DNA of 64,000 nucleotides. Source: Henricia sp. BOLD:AAB3569 (lineage: Eukaryota > Echinodermata > Asteroidea > Spinulosida > Echinasteridae). Within the stretch, counting starts at the first letter, position 1, and every line of letters begins with the position of its first letter. A program made the translations under genes and the position numbers. Below the pieces are notes generated by a model. The model saw only the letters and a list, made by a program, of their open reading frames with translations, was not told the origin of the DNA and ran no database searches. Positions 11,867 to 22,755 of the stretch are shown here, in pieces. The stretch is from positions 434,001 to 498,000 of the forward strand of contig JBBELK010000009.1 of NCBI GenBank assembly GCA_037783545.1, read 5' to 3'.

Positions 11867-12395
11867 TGAAATTGGCGAATGTAATGATGAAATTGGCGAA
11901 TGTAGGGGTGAAATTGGCGAATGGAAGGGTAAAATTGGCGAATGCAAGGGTAAAATTGGCGAATGCAAGGGTAAAATTGGCGAATGCAAGGGTAAAATTG
12001 GCGAATGCAACGTGAAATTGACAAATGCAATGATGAAATTGGCGAATGTAACGTTGAAATTGGCGAATGTAACGTTGAAATTAGCGAATAAAATGATGAA
12101 ATGATGAAATTTGCGAATGTAATGATGAAATTGGCGGATGGAATGATAAAATTGGCGGATGGAATGATGAAATTGGCGGATGGAATAATGAAATTGGCGG
12201 ATGGAATAATGAAATTGGCGAATGGATGATGAAATTGGCGAATGGGATGATGAAATTGGCGAATGAAATGATGAAATTGGCGAATGGGATGATGAAATTG
12301 GCGAATGAAATGATGAAATTGGCGAATGAAATGATGAAATTGGCGAATGTAATGATGAAATTGGCGAATGAAATGATGAAATGATAAAGGCGGCG
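11867..12395. repeat. 21-bp satellite array, right arm
   Basis: Mirror image of the array at 9236-9765, read here as TGATGAAATTGGCGAATG units with about 25 repeats. The unit order and variants differ from the left array, so the two have diverged or been rearranged since the arms formed. Confidence 0.9.
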
Positions 12396-12944
12396 TTGTG
12401 GTACTACCGAAGATAGCTATGGCGTTCCATACGAATGTGTGTGTGTGAGCACGTGGTTCGCTGCATGTTAGTCTTTTCTCGAGTGTTACTAACGGCGCGC
12501 GCTAAATTAGCACTAATTAAGACCGTTCTTAAACCAAATTTGCACCACATTTTTCGTTCTTACGTTATATTTTTGTGATCAGCACGCTGTTGGCTGTCAT
12601 ATGGTGCCAGAATTATGCTTGGGCGCGGAAGTCTAATTAAAACGTATTTTTTGACTAATTAAGACCGTTCTTAAATTAATTACGCACCATATTTTCCGTT
12701 CTTACGTTGTAATTTCGTGATTGGCACATTGTTAGCTATCATTTGGTACCGGAATTATGCTTGGGCGCGAAAGTCTAATTAAAACCGATTTTTGGGGGTT
12801 TTGTCAGCGTCCCCCTCCCCAAACGCACCACCCCCGTTTTGCAAGAATTGCCTTTCCACAGTTACCACGGTCCATACAACCCATTTTAGCAGTCAAACCT
12901 TTTGGGCGCAAAAGTCACATCAAATCTCAGTGGGCTCCCGGACT

Positions 12945-13079
12945 ATTTCATTACCAGTCGACGAGTCTCTGTTGTAAAGATAAAAAATGAGATGTGTTTA
13001 ATATACAAAGTACATGCTGACACGAATAAAAGAAAACAAAATCGTGAGTATTGACCCCTTTCGAACACGTGCGAATATG
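12945..13079. other. Spacer right of the inner element
   Basis: Short AT-rich sequence between the inner right end and the next MITE. No feature recognised. Confidence 0.4.
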
Positions 13080-13276
13080 CCATTTTGGGAGTCAAATAAT
13101 GCTGAGTCATTGTGGAAGCGATGTGCGTGCGCGTTGTGTGTCTCTCTGGTGGGCGCAACGCGGTTTAGTTCACCAATGAGAGCCTCGGCATAGCGCGTTA
13201 CGCGCGCTATGGACACACACAACGCGCACGCACATTGCTTCCACAACGACGCGGCATTGTTTTACTCCCAAAATGA
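13080..13276. mobile_element. MITE with ATTTTGGGAGTCAAA ends
   Basis: Inverted ends CATTTTGGGAGTCAAATAAT and ATTGTTTTACTCCCAAAATG, inner arms CATTGTGGAAGC and GCTTCCACAACG, and inner CGTGCGCGTTGTGTG pairing with CACACAACGCGCACG. Non-coding. Confidence 0.7.
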
Positions 13277-13396
13277 CGTCATTGGCACGAGCTCAATATA
13301 AGCTTGGTCAGAATTGTTCTTGAATCTGTATTTATTTTGCTCACTCCCAAAATTCATGTTTCTTCCCCAGAATCACATAATTGGGGGGTTGTCAGC

Positions 13397-13514
13397 AGCC
13401 GATTTCACGAAACTTTACGCAATTGCGCAAGTTCACTTACGCCATTACTTGCGCAATAACTTATGGCGTAAGTGGACTTGCGCAATTGCGTAAAGTTTCG
13501 TGAAATCGGCTGCA
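13397..13514. mobile_element. Perfect foldback palindrome, about 50-bp arms
   Basis: GCAGCCGATTTCACGAAAC at the left and its exact complement at the right, with arms of about 50 bp that appear identical apart from orientation and a loop of about 17 nt. It contains nested ACGCAATTGCGCAAG palindromes. Small foldback MITE, apparently young. Confidence 0.75.
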
Positions 13515-13821
13515 GGTCCCTCAGCAATATTTGTGTGGAGTGAAAAGGCTCATATCGCGATTGACAACAACAATTAAGATGCATCATCCATGCATGATGT
13601 GCGTTGGATCACGCAAGATCGGATCGGTAGTATACGCGTCGTCACAAAGTCATGAATATTTTTTTTAAATAGACAATTTCCTCTCGTTTTCTGCACACAA
13701 ACACCGCAAAGAGGTTTCCTCTCCCATCTGTAAGTCTTTCTGGTCTTTGTAAAGTGAAAATAAATAGGAAAAACGGTAATTTTCCTCTTAGAAACAGAGT
13801 CAGGAAAGTTACCGCGCGAAA

Positions 13822-13934
13822 GACACGTTTGTTTACGTACACATCCGGGATGTTCGTCTAGTGTTTGCCCCCATGGCCACCACGTGATCACGAACAATTT
13901 TAAAGATGGAGGTATCCGTGAAACGGCTTATGGT
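13822..13934. repeat. Middle inverted arm, right copy
   Basis: Reverse complement of 5276-5378; ends CCGTGAAACGGCTTATGG at 13934. Together the pair spans 8.66 kb and encloses the 6338-12943 element. Confidence 0.7.
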
Positions 13935-13947
13935 AAAATTATTCAAC

Positions 13948-14095
13948 AATTTTTTTAACACAGAATTTCTTTGCTCTGTAAAATGGGTACTGATAGGAAC
14001 AGGAGCAAAATATCAGTAAATACACATCACATACGATTTTGGCCGGCAACCCAGTTTTGTAAAATAAACCAAAGAAATTCTGTGCTAAAAAAATT
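13948..14095. mobile_element. Short inverted-repeat element
   Basis: TTTTTAACACAGAATTTCTTTG pairs with CAAAGAAATTCTGTGCTAAAAA (shown with one mismatch) around a 90-bp centre. Non-coding MITE candidate. The following 14096-14835 holds only AT-rich sequence and a decayed MITE half near 14280-14400. Confidence 0.55.
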
Positions 14096-14940
14096 TTTGT
14101 GCTAACGGGTTCCATAAAATTGGCCCCTGATCTGTTATTGTTAACACTAACACGTAACACACACAGAATTGTGACCTCACCCAATGACGCATCACACTAA
14201 AAAGTTATCTTTTTGCGTGTGCAAGGTAAAAAGACATTTAAGGCTGTTTATTACATTCTCTGGACATTTCACACTTTTTCCAGTCTTTAATAGATTTAAA
14301 AACCATTCTAAACTAAAATCCCCATTTAAAAGAGATAATCTTCACTCTAAAACGAGCTGACCCTTGGTTCCCCTATTACATTTAGCCTAAAGAGTATTGC
14401 AATGGATAAAGGTACTAGCGAAACGTTCTCATCAAAACGTGAGGAAAATTTCAAGACGCAACATCATAATTCACGTAGCAGTAGCCGCTCCACACCCACC
14501 CCCCTCCCCCGCCCCCTCATTTTTCCTATGGGTGTCAAGATTTTGATGCCATATCATGTGTCATATTTTTCTCATTACCATTCAGAAATTTCCCGCTCTC
14601 AATCCGTATATTTGTTAAGGATATCGCAAACAAAAACCACCGATGTTTTGTAAACTAATTTATCTGTTCCATAAAGCAGTGCATTACACCAACCTAATTT
14701 GCTTCCACATCCAAACTGGAGATTGCAGATTTTCTGTTTTCTTTCCATGGATAGTATTTTGGGAGGTATTTTTATACAATTGTTAGGCTATAGAACAAAA
14801 TCTATTTTCTGTAAAAATCTGTTTACACTGCTTTTTGTTTCCAGTTGTAAATGAAGGATCGATTTTGTAAATGTTCGATTTCGGATATTTGAATTTCCAA
14901 ATATGAAAGGAATATTAAAATCGGTTTTAAAGGGACACAC

Positions 14941-15165
14941 CGGCTTTGTTGGGCTATTTTGGGCTCGAAATAGACCCATACATTAGTCTGAAGCGCTTTC
15001 CAGAGTAAATATAGATATATCCCGAAAAGTCGCCGTCAAATTTGGCCGTTTTTTAGCATTTTTCAAAAATTCAAGGTCACGTGACTTTTCGGAACCAGAT
15101 TCTGGTTCCGAAAAGTCACGTTGTCTTGTGAGTTAGTTGTATTTCCAGCCGTAGAAACCAGCGCG
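14941..15165 (+). mobile_element. TTAA-type MITE (family T1), partial
   Basis: Follows TTAA (14937-14940) and opens AGGGACACACCGGCTTTGTT. Matches 11004 onward to the block CAAGGTCACGTGACTTTTCG and a little beyond, then diverges at about 15165. It interrupts the right outer inverted arm; the left arm lacks it. Confidence 0.7.
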
Positions 15166-15452
15166 AAGTGCTAATTGCTTTTGTCATTCGCGGTTGGTTT
15201 CTTAATTCTCTTCTTGTTGGAAAATAATGTCCTATACGAACACTATTATGTACATACCGTATTTTCCAATATGTACATAATCTACCAACAGATTTCATAA
15301 GAAGGGTTTCTGGGTGTTGATATAAGTCAAAGGCCACGTTTAATGTCAATAAACGAATGCTGCAACATTGAGTTTTTATAGTGACCCGAAAATATTGTTA
15401 TTGCTTGCCAGGTTTAATTGTTTTACGAAATATCGTTGATTGGTTTATACTA

Positions 15453-16539
15453 GTCTCGTACCCAGACCTGCTGTGGATGCTCGCACATTAGGTCTGGGGA
15501 ATCACAGCAGTGAAAGCTCCTCGCTGATAGGTTGAACGGCATTAAGTTCGTGAGCCTTCGTTTATAGTACGTGCACTGCTATTGGTCATGCAATCAAATC
15601 GGCGTACTGCCATAGCAACAGAACGAGCCTTGGTAGTATAGTCGGGTGCCAAAAGATCGTGCGATATAACGCGGCACGGCGCTATATACAATACAGCTAC
15701 TATACTCCGTCAGTTTTCAAATGCTATATAGGCCTAAGGCTATGCGGTAACTGTTGTGATTGCATTTGACCGAGATTCGGAGGGACTTCTTCGTGTTTGA
15801 CGAGGGACAACGTCATAAAGAAGTGTTAGCTATACTAAATAAGAACCTGTAATGTAATGTTGGCGAAGAAGGTACGTGTCATGTTTCTTGTAAAGACCAT
15901 TTGGGGTGTGTTAAAGTTGCATTGCCCGTGTTTCGGTGAAAGGATTAAAAAAATTAATTTACACAAGCGAACGAATTTAAAAAGCTTACGTGTCTCTGTA
16001 ACGAAAAATATCAAAAACTTAAATTTCCGACGTCGGGAATTGGAGATACAAGCCTTTTTCTTGAAACGTGCTTCACATGTTGTACATGTGCGCGTACGCC
16101 CATATGTACATAGTATGTGTACAATGTACACATGTACGCGCACATGTACATTTACGTCATAACCCTGTCGATTAATTGACCTGCCAGCCTTTTAATCATT
16201 TCTTGTTTTTAATCGACTGGCATTAATCCTTGACGGATTTTTACGTTCTTGGTACCAAATGAAAGCTGATAACTTTTTCTATTCTAGAAAAATACCTATT
16301 TAACTTTAAAAAACAAATTTTACGCCCAAATCGGCCCAAACACGGGCAGTGCAACTTTAAGGTACTGATTTGTGTGCAGCCTTCTGAGCTTTACCCGCAG
16401 TACTTATGATAATGGCCAAAAGGTTCGCAGGGGTCCCGCACCGAAATTCAGTGCGAGCCTCAACCAATCAGCGATGAGCTCTCATCGTGATTCCCCAGAC
16501 CTGATGTGCAAGCATCCACAGCAGGTCTGGGTACGAGAC
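15453..16539. mobile_element. DNA element with TIR GTCTCGTACCCAGACCTGCT
   Basis: Left end at 15453 and the exact complement ending at 16539; arms extend through GGTCTGGGGAATCAC. It splits the right outer arm, since the left arm (about 4030) continues across this point. It contains a nested TTAA element. No transposase frame. Also inside is an alternating TGTACATGTGCGCGTACG palindrome at about 16079-16149. Confidence 0.75.
15915..16356. mobile_element. piggyBac-like TTAA MITE
   Basis: Flanked by TTAA (15911-15914 and 16357-16360). Left AGTTGCATTGCCCGTGTTT and right AAACACGGGCAGTGCAACT differ at one base. 442 bp, non-coding. TTAA target duplications are characteristic of piggyBac-type transposition. 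Confidence 0.75.
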
Positions 16540-16559
16540 ACGGTTCCGTTTATACCCCC

Positions 16560-16860
16560 TACAGATTTAGGATAAACAGAAAGCAAAATAACGGGCAAGT
16601 AAAAGTCTCCAAGCAACGAAGTAAGTTAGACGAACCCATTAAAGCTTCCCAGGGACCTGTTTTGACGATCGTATAAATCACAAACATCTTGCTGACGTCA
16701 TCACTTAGTCAACCAATCGCCAGCTTTGACCACTATTAATGATAGCCATTCATTGGTCGAATATGTGTTTCTGCATGATCAAAAACGGGGTCCATCTTAC
16801 GCAAGCCTCCAAGTCGGGAGACTTATATAAAACCTGTTGTGCCAGATATGTAGAATCTTA
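16560..16860 (+). promoter_or_regulatory. Promoter-like block upstream of the GPCR pseudogene
   Basis: Carries a perfect CRE, TGACGTCA (16693-16700), CCAAT (16713-16717), a further ATTGG (about 16753) and a TATA-like TATATAA (16824-16830) about 80 nt before the pseudogene's first ATG. 16560-16800 is conserved, inverted, at 3785-4030, and the CRE and CCAAT are identical in both. Promoter function is inferred from motifs and position. Confidence 0.5.
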
Positions 16861-16907
16861 AAACCGAGCCCGATTTAGGTATTTTTAAAGGTCGGGACGA
16901 AATCACA

Positions 16908-17932
16908 ATGGATAGCCAGGATCAAGAGCAACGTTTTCTAAGCAGCATTTCGAGAACAGCACTCAAGACACGTACCGGGAAGACACGAACCGGGACGACA
17001 AGCTCCGAGACCCCGTTGTCGACGCGATAAACACGGTCATCTCCTGCCTGGCCGTCCTCGGTAACGGCTTGGTTATCATCTTAATGCTGGCCAGGAGACG
17101 GCATTTCAACTCCTTCACAAATAGCCTCATCCTGCACCATTCCATCGTAGACGCCATTACTGGTGTGGTTTTCTTTCTATACATAAGGTCGTCAAAAACC
17201 CCGTGCCCCAAGTTTCCCCAAACAACACTTTCTTCGACCATTTCGTCTGCCGTGTCATTTATCCGGATATTATGGTGTGGTGCATGTACACCGTGTCTAC
17301 CTACAATCTCGTCTTCATTTCGCTGGAGCGGTTTCTCGCCACCTCTTACCCCGTCGAACACCGAAACTTCATGACGATGCGAAAGCTGAAAGTCGCCGTA
17401 TCGGCATGTTGGATCATCGTCTTCCTCTCCGGCGTTTATGTCCCTTTTATCTTCAAGCCGCAACAGGGGTACTGCCACGCCGTGGAAACGGGATTTGAAG
17501 CGCAGATCTTTGAGGCCATATTTATTGTCGTGACCGAGTACTGTCTGCCCATTACCATTGTTATACGCCTACATCCGAATCTTGATCGTGTTGATCAAGA
17601 AAAGCGAAGAAACGGCGCAAGGGAACCATGTGATGAGGGCAGCAAAAACGAACACACTCAAAACCGTGTTGCTGGTCGGCACCGTGTACGTTCTGTTATG
17701 GACTCCAGCAGAGTTGTACCCTGTCCATTCTGAATTTTTCAGTACTTACTCCGTTGGAAGAGATTTTTCGCGGGCTTGGGTACAATATTACGACCGTTCT
17801 CGTGGCCTGCAACATGTGGGTTAACCCGATCATCTACTGAGCTTCATGTACAAGAAGTTTCGAACGCAGCTAAAATACGTCATACAAAAACGACTTCGTG
17901 GTAATAGAGTGCACGCCGTGGACACAATTTAG
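16908..17932 (+). pseudogene. Rhodopsin-type GPCR pseudogene, intronless
   Basis: A seven-helix class A receptor of about 340 codons, broken across frames. TM1 carries the GN motif (LAVLGNGLVIILML), followed by TM2 (NSLILHHSIVDAITGV). TM3 with the loop-2 start reads TYNLVFISLERFLATSYP, with ERF where DRY is usual, and TM4 follows. TM5 ends TEYCLPITIVI, TM6 reads KTVLLVGTVYVLLWTP and TM7 carries NPIIY. The start ATG frame runs to a stop (TAA) before TM1. The frame changes again between TM2 and TM3 (about 17185-17200), after TM5 (about 17560) and between TM6 and TM7 (about 17715), and TGA follows NPIIY (17838). Helix 8 (FMYKKFRTQLK) follows in another frame. It is a host receptor gene that has died. 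The ligand class is not recognisable, though the look is of a peptide receptor. Several sequencing indels would be an alternative explanation. Confidence 0.8.
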
Positions 17933-18175
17933 TGTTGGGCATGGGTCTTGAAACACTTACAAATCAACGTGTAAAAATCATGTAAAATCTCTATTGTAAT
18001 AAATTTTTATAGTTGTGTGTTTTCACTCACCCGCAATTAGTGCCGAGATAAGCCCTATTTATACGTCACGCGAAAATTGTTATTTCTGCTTTGCTACATA
18101 CTCTGATATTGTTGTCAAGTTAGTGTTTCAATAGGTCACAGTTTAGGAACAAGAGAAACTTTATATAAGGAGCGT
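17933..18175. other. 3' flank of the receptor pseudogene
   Basis: Includes an AATAAA-type signal at about 17998 (TAATAAATTTTT), which would suit the pseudogene's former transcript. Nothing else recognised. Confidence 0.4.
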
Positions 18176-19163
18176 TAGAGATGCTTACACCGTGTAACAC
18201 GGGGTTTATATCCTCCAGAAGATGCAAAACGAACGACATGGGGTTTCGCTTTTAATTATAATTATGGGAACACAGGCCAAAGGTTGTTGCCAGGCGGAGA
18301 TTTTATAAACACTGTTTATCGTTTGACTCGCGAGGAAACGCGAAAATTGTTGTCCAAATGATACCGTAACAAACTTGGTCAATGCCCACAGACATCTAGT
18401 GATTATGCAAAATGTATTTACACCCTATTATTCTCTCCTATTTGTGTCATAAAACTGTGTTTTTCTTCGTACTCACGTCGCGATTCCAAACTTTCCGCCA
18501 TGTTTTACTAATCGCAACTTCCACACGGTTACTAGGTGACGTCATTACACCGAGTCTTGCACAAGAGACCCGGACCCGCCCGCGAGCTCGGGCAGTGGTG
18601 GCCGCCACCGTAGACTTGGTTCCAAGTCCGAGATCCTGTTTTGTTTTCCGTTTCCGATTTTTGAAATGTATGGACAGGGAACTAGTCTATTTCGGTTCAG
18701 TATCTCGGACTTGGGAATCCTGCACGCCAGCTACATTCATATATTCACCAGTTGGATTTACATACAGCGCGGTTTCCGTAGCGACGGCCAATTGGAACGT
18801 ATACAAATCCGGGTGGTCGGGTCTATAAGCTTCACAGGTAAGATGCGGTTTACCATTTTTGCAGCCTTCTTTTTAATACTGTTTCTGTGGTTTGTTGTTA
18901 TGAAGAACTAGTGCCATAAGCATGAAATGTTGTAATATTTTGAATGGAAATAAAAATAAAACGTACTCCCGACACTTACTGGTGTCAAAATACACATCAG
19001 TTACCTTTTGATAGAATGGAACAGTCGCTTTGTAATCCTCTCAGTGCATGTATTTTAGCGCAACTGCTGTTGCGAACATGGGTACGGGTGCGATAAACTT
19101 GTTTTCAAGGCAAATGCCGAGACCAAAACGCGAAAAAAAGCAGGTACCGGGGTACATGTATTC

Positions 19164-19218
19164 TAGCCCCGCGAGCAGTGCTTCGGTTTTCAAAACCGAA
19201 GCACTGCTCGCGGGGCTA
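19164..19218. repeat. Perfect 27-bp-stem hairpin
   Basis: TAGCCCCGCGAGCAGTGC begins a 27-nt arm that returns exactly after a single unpaired C. The same arm occurs alone at about 26256-26278 (CTAGCCCCGCGAGCAGTGC). Identical peptide-like frames on both strands arise from the symmetry. Confidence 0.85.
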
Positions 19219-19744
19219 CATGTATTCATGGTATTTGTCAAAACTGGTGACACGCAACAGCAGATCTTTCTGATGACAAAATCTACATGTATATTCTTTT
19301 GAAGCGGTTTGAGAGTGATCGTTACCGATTTGCTAGGCCGATTTGATAACGTGTGGCCCCGGCGAGCTCCGCGGCCCCGCACCCGTGCAAATGACGAGGC
19401 GACCGTTTGCCAACTCGACCGTAAACCAAATCGACCGCAAACCGACCGTAGTTACAGTTTTTCTTTGAAAAACTTGGGATTTGTGTGTCCAAAAATAGTG
19501 CCACTATTAATGATGTGTCACTATACACTCGTAAATTCTGTCAGTCAATCGGTGGACGTAAAGCAAAGTGATTTGTTGCATGCACTGCGTGGTCGAGTTG
19601 GTTCACGATCGAGTTGGGCAAACGGTCGACTTGACCCGAGTCCATAGTATTATACAGCATCCATTTCGTAACAAATTTACCTACTTTCCTGATGAAGGGT
19701 TCGACGTCACATAAGCCCTCCTGCATTTAAACCTATGAGACAAC

Positions 19745-20045
19745 TCAAGAATCCTTCTGCCCGACTCTCAAGTCAAGTCGGGCATATTGGTCAAGTTTGC
19801 TGGTTAAGTCAAGTAGTCACGACAATAAATTGTCAAACTAATTTCAAATTGAGTCTAAACACTGAAACTCACATGCCTTTAGCCAAGGTTTCTTTAGTGC
19901 TGAAATTCGGTCCCCAAAATAACGTAAAATTCATAAAAGATGTTTTATTTTTGGCTGACTCAAATAACAAAATCTGACTCAAGTCGAGTCTTTTGAGTTT
20001 CGAGTCTCAAGTCAAGCCATATCATTTGGAGTTGGAGTCTCGAGA
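19745..20045. repeat. GAGTC/AAGTC-rich degenerate repeat
   Basis: Clusters of CTCAAGTCAAGTCGGG, ACTCAAGTCGAGTC and GAGTCTCAAGTCAAG at both ends, about 200 bp apart. Looks like the ends of a decayed element built of short palindromic steps. Similar GAGTCC clusters sit at 56720-56790 and GGAATCGATTCC clusters at 39330-39540. Confidence 0.4.
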
Positions 20046-20221
20046 CCGCCTGCACAAAATAAGGCAAATTTTAGCAATCATGTTCAAGATCAACATTCAA
20101 TTTTATTTGGGGCTCTATCTTTTAAACAGCATGAGCAAATATGCTTGCAACACTGTTGTAATTCATATAGTTGGTTTTATACTGCTATATTCCTTTTAAA
20201 ACAAAAAATGCTCTACATTAA

Positions 20222-21029
20222 AGGAACACGTTGCCTTCAGATTTCACGAAATCTCACGTTTGAGGGTGTTCCTTATACTTATTAAGAGTTGTTCTTGCAA
20301 TAAAACACATTTAATGTGTTATAATTAGTGAATGGTAATTGAAAAAAACAAACACTGACCTCTGACCCCACTACATGTCCCGCGAAATGTATACGTATTT
20401 CAAGCCGTCAATACGATCGTCCGGGTAGTGGGCAAAATGCAGCGACGAACAGGAGTTAGGCTGGCGCCGTAGCCAGTGGTCAGGTAAACCTATCAGATGA
20501 ACGCAAGGTACATACCATTCTCCGCCTCCCGAGACATGTGTGAAATGTAAACACATGAACCCACACACACCGACTGGCTGTCAAAAAATGGATCGTCAAG
20601 AGAACACAGCAGACGCGTCAAAAAAGAAAAAACGAAAACCTCGCCAATCAGGGTAAGAATATTGTCATGGGACAAACCGATAGAAAGGACTTGGATGATT
20701 TATACCCAATGGTTATTGTAGACACGAATTTAAAAAAACAGGCACATCACACGCAACGGAGGAAGGAAAAATAATTTCTTTCTCCAGGCTGGAAATAAGA
20801 CTAATATAATTTCTCCGCCATTTATGGGAGTCAAGATTTTGACTCCCATAAATGGCGGAGCGTGCTGCTTCGAGAAATTACGCAAAATTGAAGCATTTCT
20901 AAGGCACGTTTGTGTGGATCATTATATTCTACTTTTTAAACATCCTTCAGATCGTGCTCATTATACTTCAAACGCTTGTAATAGCCCAAAAACGCCCAAT
21001 AAAGCGCAACCCGAAGGCAACGTGTTCCT
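20222..21029. mobile_element. piggyBac-like TTAA MITE, TIR AGGAACACGTTGCCTTC
   Basis: TTAA at 20218-20221 and 21030-21033. The left end AGGAACACGTTGCCTTC is matched by GAAGGCAACGTGTTCCT at the right. An inner hairpin around 20815-20862 (CCATTTATGGGAGTCAA and complement) lies within. 808 bp, non-coding, nested inside the 18611-24304 element. Confidence 0.8.
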
Positions 21030-21109
21030 TTAAACATTTTATATTGTATTGCTTAAAATGCCTCCCGAAGAGATTGTAGGTTTAAAAATTTGTCACAATT
21101 TGTATATAC

Positions 21110-21260
21110 CCAGCACGATTTGGGGCCTATATGACTCAACACACTCTCTTCCCTTTTGTTAACGCACCAACCACCCCTAAAAACTGAAAGGAATTCAGAC
21201 ACAATGGGGGGACAATGGTAGGGGGTGGGGGGTGTACCCTCGTCCCCATATAGTGCTGCA
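21110..21260. mobile_element. Relative of the 8055-8230 MITE
   Basis: CAGCACGAT at one end and ATAGTGCTG at the other, with a G-rich centre (GGTAGGGGGTGGGGGGTG). Diverged from the 8-kb copy. Confidence 0.45.
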
Positions 21261-21538
21261 TATGAATTTGTAGGCACAAAACGGGTATAAAAAATCGCCC
21301 TCATTTTTGCAGCTTGTGAATCTACCTAGTACAAGAAAAATAAAATCAAACAAAGGTCATGGCAAATTGAACAAAACCTACGAGACTATGCAATTGTACC
21401 TGTATTGTTATCTTTGTAAATTGTACTCCAAAAAATGTTAGATGTACCTCAGTGAAACAGAGTGAAATATATGTTTTTAAATCTGGCTAATTAACCTAGG
21501 AAGGACTGGGGGCTTCTTCAGAGGCCCCAGAGACATAA

Positions 21539-21769
21539 AGCCTTGGGAAAAAAATATTGGACCACCTATGTCTTGAATTATTCAAAAAAATCCCTCAGCA
21601 ACCAGGCTTATGTTTATGATATTTGGTCTTAGACAATAGTCATTAGCTCAGGAGGCTTACAAGGCATCAAATATGTACGACATGCCGCAACAAATTCTTA
21701 CATACATGTACTTATTTTTGTTGTCAGGTTCAAAGGTTGTAGGTGGTCCAATAATGTTTTCCCAAGGCT
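21539..21769. mobile_element. Inverted-repeat MITE candidate
   Basis: AGCCTTGGGAAAA...ATTGGACCACCT at the left, AGGTGGTCCAATAATG...TTTTCCCAAGGCT at the right. No target duplication confirmed. 21770-22670 beyond it shows no feature. Confidence 0.55.
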
Positions 21770-22675
21770 GTGTGTTGGAGCTAGGATGTTGCAAAGTACT
21801 CAAATTGTGCTCTAATCACCGTAGGAAAATATCATGCTGTCCATAAAAGATCCATATCATGCTGAACTCCTCTTTAAGTTTTGTGGCAGTTCCTTGGTAC
21901 CCCAGTTCCTTTCAAGCTTGTACTTGTGAATAGTCCCTGAGAATCTGCAACTCATCACAAAGGCATTGCCAAGGCTTCCTGCAGTGAGTTCAAGCTGAGC
22001 TCTCGAAGAAGTCCTGCTCAGTTGGACTCTGTGCACAATTACAAGTAAAAAGGTTATTGGTATAAATTACCATACTTTGCCTTTCCTGACATATACATGT
22101 GTCACAAGAGCTAATTAACAGATGCAGTTTTTGGATGCATGTTTCTGAATTAAGAGCACCTGACCAAAATAAAAATAGAAAATCAAGACAATATACAAAA
22201 AATTAAGCTTATTTAAAAAGCACCCCCCACACACCCCTCCACCGCCCCCAAAAAGTGAATCTACGTAAATCTACCTGCTTGTGCTTACTAATTAGGGTAA
22301 TATTTCCTCTTAGGTGAGGGTTTGGTAACATTTTTTTCATGCACCCAGGGTGGGGATTTTGACAAAAGGAAATCAGATTGTCTGTGCAAAACGTGCATGA
22401 TTTTGCATCGCACACCCCTGGGTGAGATTTTGTCACCTAGATTTTGCCCCAGGAGTGGGATTTTGTCACTTGAAAAGTGACAATCCCCTTCTCTGAGGTG
22501 GGGTAGAGCGGAGAAGTGGTTGGGGAAACCATTCATACATGTGCATAAGGCCTATATCATGACATGTAGGCTATATGTTTTGCCCAACTATGGAATTACT
22601 AACGGTGTACAAGTATACTAAATGTTTTTCCCCCAAGATACTATCGGGAAAACTTCATAGCATACGTGCTCGGAT

Positions 22676-22755
22676 CAGGTGGGATTTGAACCCACGACAT
22701 CCAGCTAACAAAGCAGATGCCTGTTTCTAGCTCACTAGCATCTGAGCATGCTTGC
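22676..22755 (-). other. tRNA-like fragment, probably a SINE head
   Basis: On the minus strand GTGGGTTCAAATCCCACC forms a perfect T-arm with B box, but no acceptor stem pairs with the 5' part and the D-arm is poor. I read it as a SINE head or tRNA pseudogene. Confidence 0.4.

Larger units (their letters stand above)
6338..12943. mobile_element. Large inverted-repeat element with TA flanks and about 1.4-kb arms
   Basis: Left end GTCCGGGAGCCCACTGAG (6338) and right end its reverse complement (to 12943). Both are flanked by TA (6336-6337 and 12944-12945), as in Tc1/mariner-like insertions. The left arm (6338-10037) pairs with the right arm (11571-12943) over about 1.37 kb once a nested insertion at 6847-9183 is discounted. 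Each arm includes a tract around ATTAAGACCGTTCTTAAA, a satellite array, and an inner segment around GTTTGCTAGTAATCGATT. The centre (10038-11570) holds a pogo-like MITE and a truncated TTAA MITE. I found no transposase frame, so it looks non-autonomous or gutted. Confidence 0.75.
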
